Shown here piece after piece: positions 8,148 through 20,350 of a stretch of DNA of 64,000 nucleotides. How positions within the stretch are numbered: the first letter of the stretch is position 1; every line of letters begins with the position of its first letter. The notes under the pieces are model-generated. The model made no database searches and was not told where the DNA came from. It was given only the letters and a program-made list of their open reading frames with translations. A program made the position numbers and the translations under genes. Origin of the DNA: Hyphomonadaceae bacterium (lineage in GTDB: Bacteria > Pseudomonadota > Alphaproteobacteria > Caulobacterales > Aquidulcibacteraceae); the NCBI GenBank assembly GCA_016791425.1, contig JAEUMQ010000001.1:499138-563137 (forward strand). The letters run 5' to 3'.

Positions 8148-8900
8148 ATGCTTTATTCCGGAACGATCGACCGCGGCGACGGCGTTCGCCTCGCCTATCA
8201 GAGTCGGACGGGCGAGGGCCCCTGCTTCGTCTGGCTCTGCGGCTTCATGTCCGACATGAATGGCGCGAAGGCCCTCGCCCTCGACGATTGGGCCGCCACG
8301 GAGGGCCGCCCCTTCCTCCGCTTCGATTATTCGGGCTGCGGCCAGTCAGAAGGCAAGTTCGAGGACGGGACGATCTCCCGTTGGCGCGACGACGCCATGG
8401 CGGTCCTCGACCACATCCGGCCCGGCCGAATTGTGCTGGTCGGTTCCTCCATGGGTGGCTGGATCGCCCTCCTTCTCGCCGCGATCCGCAAGGACATCGA
8501 GGCGCTTCTCCTTGTCGCCCCCGCCCCTGACTTCACCACAGATCTTCTCTGGCCGCGCCTGCCAGCGGAGGCCAAGCGCGCCATCGAGGCGACCGGGGCT
8601 TGGCGCGCGCCGTCGCAATATGTCGAGACCGGCGCCCTCTACACCAGGCAGCTCATCGAGGACGGCGCCAAGCATCGGGTGCTCGACAAGCCCATCGTCT
8701 TTCCTGGCCCCATCCATATCCTCCACGGCCAGCAGGACCCGGACGTCCCCTGGCGGCGCAGCCTCGATCTCGCCGATCGGATCGCCCACGATGACGTCGT
8801 CCTGACGCTCCTGAAGGACGGCGATCACCGCCTCTCCCGCCCGCGCGATCTCCTCCGGCTCTGCCGCATGGCGGCCACGCTCGCCGAACAACTTCCGTGA
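8148..8900 (+). CDS. Alpha/beta hydrolase (ABHD10/serine esterase-like)
   Basis: 250 residues of alpha/beta-hydrolase fold. The nucleophile elbow is GSSMGG (Ser near residue 101), the acid is in GQQDPDVPW, and the histidine is in KDGDHRLSRP near the C-terminus, so the catalytic triad is intact. The early FDYSGCGQSEG segment matches the small soluble esterase/thioesterase group that includes ABHD10. There is no signal peptide, so it is cytoplasmic. It is divergent from the GT4 gene, with only 20 bases between the two starts. Confidence 0.85.
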   Translation: MLYSGTIDRGDGVRLAYQSRTGEGPCFVWLCGFMSDMNGAKALALDDWAATEGRPFLRFDYSGCGQSEGKFEDGTISRWRDDAMAVLDHIRPGRIVLVGSSMGGWIALLLAAIRKDIEALLLVAPAPDFTTDLLWPRLPAEAKRAIEATGAWRAPSQYVETGALYTRQLIEDGAKHRVLDKPIVFPGPIHILHGQQDPDVPWRRSLDLADRIAHDDVVLTLLKDGDHRLSRPRDLLRLCRMAATLAEQLP

Positions 8901-8977
8901 AAAGGCGGCGCCGCCGCGCGTTCGCCCTGGATTCGCCCTCGAAAACAGGCACATCCTCAGGGCCAGAGGGGATTCAT

Positions 8978-9661
8978 ATGATTGTCGCCGCCGCCGGCAT
9001 CGCCGCCGCGCTCTTCTTTGCCCAGGCCGCTGCGCCCGCCGCGGCCCCGCTGGCGGGCGGTCCGGCGCCGGACCGCTTCACCGCCTGTGTCGCCGCCATC
9101 GAGGCCAACGCCGAGCAGGCCTATGAGAGCGCCATGGCCTGGGCCAACGAGACGCGCGACATCCAGGCCCATCGCTGCGCCGCCATGGCGCTCATCGAAC
9201 AGGGCCGCGTCGATCAGGGCGCACGTCGACTTGAAGGCCTCGCCGCCTCCGCGATGGACCCGAGCGTCGCCGCCGCGCTCTGGAGCCAGACCGGCAATGC
9301 ATGGCTCCTCGCCGGCGAGCCGAGCCGAGCCCGCAGCGCCTTCACGCGCCTCGTCACTTCGATCGGCGAGGATCGCGACGCACTGCCCGACGCCTATATC
9401 GACCGCGCCCTCGCCTATGCCGGCGAACGCGACTGGCGCAAATCCGAAGAGGATCTTTCCCGCGCGCTCGATATTCGCCCCAACGACGCGCTTGCGCTGC
9501 GCATGCGCGCCCGCGCCCGCATGCACCAGAGCGCGTTCGACCTCGCGCTCGCCGACGCCCAGGCGGCGGTCGCCGCCGCGCCCGGAGACGTGGACGCCCG
9601 CCTCGTTCTCGGCCACGTCATGGAATCCCGCCGCACCGGCACGCCCGTCGAAGAACAATAA
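8978..9661 (+). CDS. Secreted TPR-repeat protein
   Basis: A 227-residue protein that starts at MIVAAAGIAAALFFAQAAAP, a signal peptide, with GAGGGG upstream; the open frame before it lacks any such feature. The mature part holds tetratricopeptide-type helix pairs, for example residues about 120-190 (DALPDAYIDRALAYAGERD, ALDIRPNDALALRMRAR). TPR proteins in the periplasm usually scaffold envelope complexes. The partner is unknown; the convergent neighbour is the peptidoglycan polymerase mtgA, with 73 bases between the stop codons. Confidence 0.8.
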   Translation: MIVAAAGIAAALFFAQAAAPAAAPLAGGPAPDRFTACVAAIEANAEQAYESAMAWANETRDIQAHRCAAMALIEQGRVDQGARRLEGLAASAMDPSVAAALWSQTGNAWLLAGEPSRARSAFTRLVTSIGEDRDALPDAYIDRALAYAGERDWRKSEEDLSRALDIRPNDALALRMRARARMHQSAFDLALADAQAAVAAAPGDVDARLVLGHVMESRRTGTPVEEQ

Positions 9662-9734
9662 CCTCGCAGAATCCTTCCCCCCTTGCTGGGAGGAGGAGCG
9701 GGCGCGCGCAGCTTGGCGCTGCGTGGGCCCCTTC

Positions 9735-10586
9735 TCAGTTCGTGTTCGGCCCCAGCACGCAATCGGCCAGTCCTTCACGCCCGACGACGCGCGCGCGCGC
9801 CTGGATGACGCCCGTCCGCTCCCGCACATAAGGTCCCGGCCGATCCGCCCGCCACGCGTTCGGATTGGGCAATACCGCCGCCATGCGCGCCGCCTGCAAC
9901 GGCGTCAGCTCGGACGCAGACACGCCGAACCGTGCGCGCGCCGCCGCCTCCGCGCCGAAGAGGCCATCGCCCCACTCGATGGCGTTGAGATAAGCCTCCA
10001 TGATCCGGCGCTTCGACCAGAGCGTCTCGATGAGCGCGGTGAAATACGTCTCCAATCCTTTCCGCAGCCACGAGCGCTGTTCCCAGAGAAAGAGGTTCTT
10101 CGCCGTCTGCTGGCTGATGGTGGAGGCGCCGCGCACGCGCCCGCCGTCCTGGTTGCGTTCCATCGCGTCCTGGATCGCTTCGAAATCGAAGCCGTCGTGC
10201 TTGCAGAAATTCGCGTCCTCCGCCGCGATCACGGCGCGCACCAGATGCGGCGACATCTGTGCGAGCGGGACAGCTTCGTGCCTGATGCGCTCGCCGCTCG
10301 CCGCGCGGGTAAGCATGAGCGCCGTCGCCGGCGGATCGACATACATGTAGACCGCCACCCACGAGATCGGCACCACCGCGAATCCGCCGAACAGCACCGC
10401 GGCGATCATGAGCGGCAAGCCGAAGCGCTTGACGCGCTTCACCTTGCGCAACTCCGCGTCGATCGCCTTCTGAGCGGCGCGCCCGCGCGAACCGCGCTTC
10501 TTGTCGGCGCCGGCGCTGGAATCGATCTCGCGCAGCAGCGTCAGATCGAGTTCTTGTCGCCCCCCTCCGGAGGGCGCTTCAGGCAC
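9735..10586 (-). CDS. mtgA: Monofunctional peptidoglycan transglycosylase
   Basis: A GT51 enzyme (283 residues) that polymerises lipid II into glycan strands at the periplasmic face of the inner membrane. One membrane span lies near the N-terminus (LPLMIAAVLFGGFAVVPISWVAV). The GT51 motifs are present: EDANFCKHDGFD with the catalytic Glu, and GASTISQQTAKNLFLW. There is no transpeptidase domain. The GTG at 10586 is chosen because it overlaps the queG stop by eight bases; the ATG at 10676 would overlap queG by 98 bases. Coupling to queG looks incidental. Confidence 0.92.
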   Translation of the reverse strand: MPEAPSGGGRQELDLTLLREIDSSAGADKKRGSRGRAAQKAIDAELRKVKRVKRFGLPLMIAAVLFGGFAVVPISWVAVYMYVDPPATALMLTRAASGERIRHEAVPLAQMSPHLVRAVIAAEDANFCKHDGFDFEAIQDAMERNQDGGRVRGASTISQQTAKNLFLWEQRSWLRKGLETYFTALIETLWSKRRIMEAYLNAIEWGDGLFGAEAAARARFGVSASELTPLQAARMAAVLPNPNAWRADRPGPYVRERTGVIQARARVVGREGLADCVLGPNTN

Positions 10587-11886
10587 TATCCCGCCCACCC
10601 CATTCCTCCCGAACGTGCGCGTCCGTTTCCGCCCCGATCTGCGCGCGTTTGAGACGCTCGAAGGCCGCTCCGTCAAGCAGGCGTTTCAGGGCCCACACCG
10701 CCATCCCCCGCACCAGCGGGCTTTCATCCCCAAGCAAAGCGTGCGCCGCCGGGGCCAACCCCGGATCGCCCGAATTGCCCATGGCGATGAGGACGTTGCG
10801 GACGAAGCGCGCCCGCCCCGTGCGCTTCACCGGCGTGCCGGCGAAAAGCGCGCGAAAGCCGGCGTCATCGAGCGCCGCCAGCTCCACGAGCGGCTTCGCC
10901 CGCAGCTCGACCCGCAAGCCGGCCTGCGTCTCTGCGGTGGCTTGCGCGAACTTGTTCCAGGGACACACGGCCAGGCAATCGTCGCACCCGAACACGCGGT
11001 TGCCGATCGCCGCGCGGAACTCTTCGGCGATCACGCCTTTGTGTTCGACGGTGAGATACGCGATGCAGCGCCGCGCATCGAGCTGGCGCGGCGCGGGGAA
11101 CGCCTTCGTCGGGCAGATGTCGAGGCACGCCGTGCACTGGCCGCAATGATCCGTTTCCGGAGCATCGGCCTCGATCTCCGCCTCCGTGAGGATCGCCCCG
11201 AGGAAAAGCCAGGATCCGTGCGTGCGCGACACCAGGTTCGTGTGCTTGCCCTGCCAGCCGATCCCCGCGCGCTCGCCGAGCGGTTTCTCCATGATCGGCG
11301 CGGTATCGACGAACACCTTGAGCGCCGCGCCGGTCTCCTTCGCGAGCCATTGCGCCAGATGCTTCAGCTTGCCCTTGAGCGCGTCGTGGTAATCGCGCCG
11401 CGCCGCATAGGCCGAAACGATCCCATTGCCCTTCTCTTCGACCAGAACGAGCGAATTGTCCTCCGGCGCATAGGAAAGCCCAACGAGGATCGCGCTCTTC
11501 GCTTCGGCCCACAGCGCGTTCGGATGCTCGCGCGGGTTTCCCCTCTCCCGCGCCAGCGGAGGAGGGGTCAGGGGTGGGGGAGTTGAAGAGCCAGCCTCCG
11601 TAACACGTCCGTGTACAGACGTTCGCGGATCACGCGCTCGATCCTGCCAATCCCCCATCCCCGGCTCTTCCCCCGCGCCAGCGGGGGAAGGGGGAGCGCC
11701 GAGCCAGTCCATCTCCCCGTGCCGGCCGAGCGCGAGGAATTCCCGCAAGCGCGCGCCCGCTTCCCACGGCGCTTGCGCCGAAGCCACGCCGCACGCCGCG
11801 AAGCCGAGCGCGCGCGCCTTCTCCTTCAGCTTGTCCCGAAGCTCAGGCGCTTTGCTCCGCGCGACGGCCTTCGCTGAAATACTCAT
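10579..11886 (-). CDS. queG: Epoxyqueuosine reductase with a repeat-encoded insertion
   Basis: QueG reduces epoxyqueuosine to queuosine in tRNA, using cobalamin and two 4Fe-4S clusters. The ferredoxin-type motif CGQCTACLDICPTKAF and the second cluster set DDCLAVCPWNKFA are present. The length, 435 residues, exceeds the family's usual 350-390. The excess lies at about residues 66-116, between the GRHGEMDWL segment and NALWAEAKSAILVGLSYAPED. It is encoded by a hairpin-bounded repeat (11540-11690) that keeps the frame open and adds a Pro/Arg-rich, probably disordered stretch. The ATG at 11886 is chosen because it gives the family N-terminus; it overlaps the upstream CDF gene by 44 bases. Confidence 0.9.
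   Translation of the reverse strand: MSISAKAVARSKAPELRDKLKEKARALGFAACGVASAQAPWEAGARLREFLALGRHGEMDWLGAPPSPAGAGEEPGMGDWQDRARDPRTSVHGRVTEAGSSTPPPLTPPPLARERGNPREHPNALWAEAKSAILVGLSYAPEDNSLVLVEEKGNGIVSAYAARRDYHDALKGKLKHLAQWLAKETGAALKVFVDTAPIMEKPLGERAGIGWQGKHTNLVSRTHGSWLFLGAILTEAEIEADAPETDHCGQCTACLDICPTKAFPAPRQLDARRCIAYLTVEHKGVIAEEFRAAIGNRVFGCDDCLAVCPWNKFAQATAETQAGLRVELRAKPLVELAALDDAGFRALFAGTPVKRTGRARFVRNVLIAMGNSGDPGLAPAAHALLGDESPLVRGMAVWALKRLLDGAAFERLKRAQIGAETDAHVREEWGGRDSA
11540..11690. repeat. Hairpin-bounded repeat inserted within queG (copy 2)
   Basis: The left arm (11540-11567) pairs CCCCTCTCCCGC with GCGGAGGAGGGG around GCCA. The right arm (11667-11690) pairs CTTCCCCCGC with GCGGGGGAAG around GCCA. 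Both arms carry the core CGCGCCAGCG. Between them, on the minus strand, is ACGGAGG, which echoes the GACGGAGGAT core of the copies at 18173-18310 and 51274-51410. The whole element is translated in queG. Confidence 0.75.
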
Positions 11887-12808
11887 GCCCGTGCGGTTCG
11901 GCCCGCCCTTTCGGATCGGGATGGATGATGATGTCCGCGGCCGGAAAGGCCTCGCGGATCCGGTTCTCGGCCGCGACGACAATTCTGTGCGCCTCTTCCA
12001 ACGTCATATCCGGATCGAGATCGGCATGGAACTGGATGTGCACCAGCGGCCCCGACATGCGCGTTCTGAGGTCGTGGACGTCTCCCAGCGCCGGATCCTG
12101 CATCGCCAGCGCCTTGATCCGCGCCCGGTCGGCCTCCGACATCTCGCGATCCATAAGATGGTCGCCCGCCGCTCGCGCGATCCCCCACGCGCCCCAGACG
12201 AGCCACCCCGCCACGGCGAGCCCAGCAAGCGCATCGATCCAGGAGGCCTGCAGGAACGCCCCCGCAGCGATGCCGCCGATCACCACGATGTTCGCAGCAA
12301 GGTCGGCGGCGTAATGCGCCCGGTCGCCGCTGGTCGCCAGCGAGCCTGTGCGCCGGATCGCACGCGTCTGCGCCGTGATGAGCGCGCCGGTGAGCGCGAT
12401 GGAGACCAGCATCACCACGACGCCTTCCGCGCCATGCGTGATCGGATGTGGGCTGACGATATGCTTCACCGCCTCGAAGACGATGATCCCCGCCGAAGCG
12501 AGCACCAGCCCCGCCTGGAAGAGCCCCGCGAAAGCTTCGGCCTTGCCGTGCCCATAGCGGTGCTCGCGGTCCGGCGGCGCCGCGGCGTAGCGCACTGCAA
12601 AGAACGTGAACAGCGAGGCCGCGAAATCGAGCGTGGAATCCGCCAGCGCCGAGAGCATCGCCACCGAGCCGGACGCCAGGTACGCCCACGTCTTGATGCC
12701 GATGAGCAGGAGCGCCACGCTCACCGACATGAGCGCCATCGCCCGCGTGATCCGCGCCGCCTCCTCCGGCGCCACGCGTCCGGTCACAGAATGAGTCTCG
12801 CTCGCCAT
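11843..12808 (-). CDS. Cation diffusion facilitator metal efflux transporter
   Basis: An inner-membrane antiporter (321 residues) that expels divalent cations such as Zn2+, Fe2+, Co2+ or Cd2+ in exchange for protons. The first spans contain ALADSTLDFAASLFTF, holding the site-A Asp pair (D and D spaced four apart), and HRYGHGKAEAFAGL, the conserved post-TM3 loop. TM5 contains WIDALAGLAVAGWLVWG. The C-terminal cytoplasmic domain has HDLRTRMSGPLVHIQFHADLD. The metal is not predictable with certainty; the FieF-like group is closest. It is upstream of queG on the same strand. Confidence 0.92.
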   Translation of the reverse strand: MASETHSVTGRVAPEEAARITRAMALMSVSVALLLIGIKTWAYLASGSVAMLSALADSTLDFAASLFTFFAVRYAAAPPDREHRYGHGKAEAFAGLFQAGLVLASAGIIVFEAVKHIVSPHPITHGAEGVVVMLVSIALTGALITAQTRAIRRTGSLATSGDRAHYAADLAANIVVIGGIAAGAFLQASWIDALAGLAVAGWLVWGAWGIARAAGDHLMDREMSEADRARIKALAMQDPALGDVHDLRTRMSGPLVHIQFHADLDPDMTLEEAHRIVVAAENRIREAFPAADIIIHPDPKGRAEPHGHEYFSEGRRAEQSA

Positions 12809-12892
12809 GCGCTCGATATAACGCGCCAGCCGGCTCCAGGGGCGCGCGTCCGAAACTTTATCTTTGCGACTGCAAGTGTGTTTCAGGTGCTG

Positions 12893-13291
12893 TTAGGTGA
12901 GCAGCCGCGCCGCCACGCCCTGCTTCTTCAAGAGCGCCACCGCCCTCCGGTCAAACGACACGAACTCGTCGGCGCCGAGGCGTCTTCCTTCGAACGCGAT
13001 GACTGCGTCGGCGAAGTCGCCGCCCGCGTCAAGCGCAGCCAAGCCAACCGTGACAGCTTGGGCGTCGGTGGCGGCATTTGCAGCGCAGACGAACAGCCTG
13101 ATCTGTGCAGCTATGTCCGCGGATTTGATTTTGTACCCTTGCGACAAGACCCAAACCAACTCGCAGAGTGTACGCGTCGTAAGAGCGACGCTGTCGGCGC
13201 CCTGCAACTGCGCCCTCGCGAGCGCCGCTTGCTCTGGGTCATCATCGACCGCGGCGCGCACAAGCACATTCGTGTCGGCGGTCAACCTCAC
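12893..13291 (-). CDS. vapC: PIN-domain RNase toxin (VapC family)
   Basis: 132 residues of PIN fold, a Mg2+-dependent RNase that in VapBC modules cleaves tRNA or rRNA. The acidic residues are in place: Asp in LTADTNVLVRA near residue 6, Glu in TLCELVWVL near residue 43, and Asp in DFADAVIAF near residue 95, with a further Asp in VSFDRRA. The start overlaps the antitoxin stop as ATGA, the usual toxin-antitoxin coupling. The fold and key residues look complete, so it is probably active. Confidence 0.9.
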   Translation of the reverse strand: MRLTADTNVLVRAAVDDDPEQAALARAQLQGADSVALTTRTLCELVWVLSQGYKIKSADIAAQIRLFVCAANAATDAQAVTVGLAALDAGGDFADAVIAFEGRRLGADEFVSFDRRAVALLKKQGVAARLLT

Positions 13292-13536
13292 CGCTTGCCG
13301 GCCCAGCCGTCTGCAATGATCTCATTCATCTGTTCTATGGTCAGCGTCGGCTGCCCTTCACGCTTTAGGAATCCGAACGCCGCCGATATGTCGCCCGTCG
13401 GCGCGGCCCGCACCTGCAGCGTTCCGTTGGCCAGCTTATCGACGACAACCTTTTGCCCCGGCTCGACGCCGAGGTGCTTAAGGATGTCCTTCTTGAGCGT
13501 GACCTGGCCTTTGGCGGTGATCGTCAGTGTGCTCAT
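13288..13536 (-). CDS. vapB: AbrB/MazE-type antitoxin
   Basis: An 82-residue protein that binds and neutralises the toxin encoded next to it and represses the operon. The N-terminal swapped-hairpin DNA-binding domain reads STLTITAKGQVTLKKDILKHLG, the AbrB/SpoVT signature. The C-terminal part (LTIEQMNEIIADGWAGKR) is the likely toxin-binding arm. Start 13536 (MSTLTITAKG) is chosen over 13554 because the domain begins there; the longer form would add only six residues that overlap the operator. Only 37 bases separate its start from the gltB stop. Confidence 0.9.
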   Translation of the reverse strand: MSTLTITAKGQVTLKKDILKHLGVEPGQKVVVDKLANGTLQVRAAPTGDISAAFGFLKREGQPTLTIEQMNEIIADGWAGKR

Positions 13537-13545
13537 CCCACCAAT

Positions 13546-13565
13546 GTAAGGCAAATCTGCCTTAC
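13546..13565 (-). promoter_or_regulatory. Palindromic operator of the vapBC pair
   Basis: GTAAGGCA, four bases (AATC), then TGCCTTAC form a perfect 8-bp inverted repeat starting ten bases upstream of the antitoxin start, between it and gltB. AbrB-type antitoxins usually autorepress by binding such palindromes. No promoter element was identified with confidence. Confidence 0.6.
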
Positions 13566-13573
13566 GCGCAAGA

Positions 13574-18142
<4,569 letters not shown>

Positions 18143-18172
18143 GGCCGCATCTCGATGCAAGCAGGATGTGCG

Positions 18173-18310
18173 CCCCCTCCCCTTCGAGGGGAGGGGGTAG
18201 GGGGTGGGGTGTCCCGCGACGATTCCAATCCCGCCGCGCGCATCGAGGCGCAAAAATCCGTGGACGGAGGATCACCCCGCCCCCTGCCCCCTCCCCTCAA
18301 GGGGAGGGGG
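18173..18310. repeat. Hairpin-bounded intergenic repeat (copy 3)
   Basis: 138 bases upstream of gltB. Left stem CCCCCTCCCCT/AGGGGAGGGGG (18173-18197) and right stem with the same two arms (18287-18310) flank a core containing AAATCCGTGGACGGAGGAT near 18255. The copy at 51274-51410 has the same layout, length (137) and core. No ORF lies inside it. Confidence 0.75.
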
Positions 18311-18335
18311 AGCGCCCCTTCTACGACATCGAGCA

Positions 18336-18743
18336 TTAAAGCGCTCCCGGCCGCTCGAGCGCGACCGCTTCATTCGGATACGTCTTGAACTCGATATGAT
18401 TGCCGCTCGGATCGGCGATCATGAATTTCGATTGCTCGTCCGGCGCGCCTGCATTCTCCGTCTGGATCAGCCGCACGAAGACGACGTTGGCCCCGAGCGC
18501 CCGCGCGCGAAACGCCTCCCAATCCGACGCCGATAGCGTCGCGCCGAAATGCCGATGCCCCTGTCCGTTTACCGGCAGCAAGCTCCCGGGCGCCTCGTGC
18601 AGCGTTATCTGCGCGCCGAACAGCCACACATCCATCCAATCGTCGCGCCGCCGCCCGATCTCCGCGCCGAGCGCGCCCACGTAAAAGGCCTCCGCCTCCT
18701 TGAGGTCGGCGACCGGCAGCGAGATGTGCAACGTCGCGCTCAT
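18336..18743 (-). CDS. VOC-superfamily protein (glyoxalase/bleomycin-resistance fold)
   Basis: 135 residues forming two beta-alpha-beta-beta-beta modules. The first reads LHISLPVADLKEAEAFYVGAL. The second holds KFMIADPSGNHIEFKTY, whose Glu is a typical metal ligand, and the His in RHFGATL is another candidate ligand. It could bind a small molecule or act as a lyase or dioxygenase; the substrate is unknown. The start overlaps the gltD stop as ATGA and gltB follows, so it sits inside the glutamate synthase cluster, which is unusual. Confidence 0.85.
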   Translation of the reverse strand: MSATLHISLPVADLKEAEAFYVGALGAEIGRRRDDWMDVWLFGAQITLHEAPGSLLPVNGQGHRHFGATLSASDWEAFRARALGANVVFVRLIQTENAGAPDEQSKFMIADPSGNHIEFKTYPNEAVALERPGAL

Positions 18744-20182
18744 TCCGCCGCGATCCGCGCCGCGCGCGCACGTTCTTGCAGCATCGCATGGATGCCTTCG
18801 GCCGCATCGCGCCCGTCCTTGATCGCCCACACCACGAGCGAGGCGCCGCGCACGATGTCGCCGGCCGCGAACACGCCCGGCAGACGCGTCTCCTGGTTCT
18901 TCTCCGAGATCGCCAGCGTCCCCCAGCGGGATGTGCGCAATTCCGGCGCCCCCCAGAGTTCCGGCAGATCCTCCGGATCGAAGCCGAGGGCGAGGATGAT
19001 GAGCTGCGCGTCGAGATCGAAATGCTCGTCGGTCTCTTCCGGCGCCTGCCGCCCCGACGCATCGGGCCGCCCCAGCCGCATGCGCTGCGCGCGCACGCCT
19101 GTGGCCTTTCGCGCCGTGCCGAAGATCGCCTTCGGCGCCGCCAGCCACTCGAACACGACGCCTTCTTCTTCCGCGTTCGCCGTTTCGCGTTGCGAGCCCG
19201 GCATGTTCGCCCGGTCGCGCCGATAAAGGCACGTCACGCTCGTCGCGCCCTGCCGCACCGCCGTGCGCACGCAATCCATCGCGGTGTCGCCGCCGCCGAT
19301 GACGACGACCTGCTTGCCCTTGGCGTTGAGGGCGCTCTTCTGCGCCGGCGCCAACACGTCGCCAAGCCCCGCCTTGTTCGATGCGGTGAGATAGTCGAGC
19401 GCCTGCACCACGCCCTTCGCGGCGATGTTCGGCAGCGCCGTCTCGCGCGCCTTGTAGACGCCGGTCGCAACCAGCGTCGCATCGTGCCGCGCGCGCAGCT
19501 CCTCGAACGAGAGATCCTTGCCGATCTCGCAATTGAGCTTGAACTCCACGCCCCCGTCGATCAGCCGATCGACGCGCCGCTGAACGATCTCCTTCTCCAG
19601 CTTGAAGTTCGGGATGCCGTAGATGAGCAACCCGCCCGCGCGGTCGTAGCGATCATAGACCACCGGCTTGTAGCCCTTGAGCCGCAGCGCCTCGGCCGCC
19701 GCCAGCCCCGCGGGCCCCGCGCCGACGATTCCGACGCTCTGCCCCCGCTCGCGCGGCGCGCGGATAGGCTGAACCCAGCCGTTCTCGAACGCCGTCTCGG
19801 TGAGGAACTTCTCCACCGCCCCGATCGTCACCGTGCCGTGCCCGGATTGCTCGATGACGCAGGAGCCCTCGCACAGCCGGTCCTGCGGACAGATCCGGCC
19901 GCAGATCTCCGGCATCGAATTGGTCGCGGCCGACAAGTCATAGGCTTCGCGAAGGCGGCCGCCGGCGGCCGCCTTCAGCCAGTCCGGGATGTTGTTGGTC
20001 AAAGGACAGTGATACTGACAGAACGGCACGCCGCACTGTGAGCATCGGGACGCCTGCGCCTCCGCCTTCGCAGGCGAAAACTCCTCATAAATCTCTTCAA
20101 AATCAGCGCGACGCGCCTCCGCTGCACGCTTCAGCGGCGTCTCGCGGTCCTTGTCCACGAATTTGAGCATGGTTTCAGCCAT
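18740..20182 (-). CDS. gltD: Glutamate synthase small (beta) subunit
   Basis: 480 residues. It takes electrons from NADPH through FAD and iron-sulfur centres and feeds them to GltB. The N-terminal Cys motifs CSQCGVPFCQYHC and CGRICPQDRLCEGSC ligate 4Fe-4S clusters, GAGPAGLAAAEAL binds FAD, and VVIGGGDTAMDCVR binds NADPH. An ATG four codons later (MLKFVDKDRE) could also be the start. Expression should link to gltB via the shared strand, with a VOC gene and a repeat between. Upstream is a divergent region shared with uppP. Confidence 0.97.
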   Translation of the reverse strand: MAETMLKFVDKDRETPLKRAAEARRADFEEIYEEFSPAKAEAQASRCSQCGVPFCQYHCPLTNNIPDWLKAAAGGRLREAYDLSAATNSMPEICGRICPQDRLCEGSCVIEQSGHGTVTIGAVEKFLTETAFENGWVQPIRAPRERGQSVGIVGAGPAGLAAAEALRLKGYKPVVYDRYDRAGGLLIYGIPNFKLEKEIVQRRVDRLIDGGVEFKLNCEIGKDLSFEELRARHDATLVATGVYKARETALPNIAAKGVVQALDYLTASNKAGLGDVLAPAQKSALNAKGKQVVVIGGGDTAMDCVRTAVRQGATSVTCLYRRDRANMPGSQRETANAEEEGVVFEWLAAPKAIFGTARKATGVRAQRMRLGRPDASGRQAPEETDEHFDLDAQLIILALGFDPEDLPELWGAPELRTSRWGTLAISEKNQETRLPGVFAAGDIVRGASLVVWAIKDGRDAAEGIHAMLQERARAARIAAE

Positions 20183-20210
20183 GGACGGCCGCGAATCCTG
20201 TCTGGAGCTG

Positions 20211-20226
20211 ATAAGGACCGCCTTAT
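20211..20226. promoter_or_regulatory. Short inverted repeat in the gltD-uppP divergent region
   Basis: ATAAGG, four bases, CCTTAT form a 6-bp inverted repeat 29 bases upstream of the gltD start. It might be a regulator site, but a repeat of this length can arise by chance. The rest of the 168-base divergent gap shows nothing I can name. Confidence 0.25.
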
Positions 20227-20350
20227 ACGAGCAGAAACCTTCCTCATCAATGAAAATCCAGCCCTTAGGGCAGCCTTACTGCCCGTTAAATGCTTCTTCC
20301 GCCTCTTTCGTGATCCTGCGATGCTGGATTCTTGTGCGAGGGAGGGGCTC

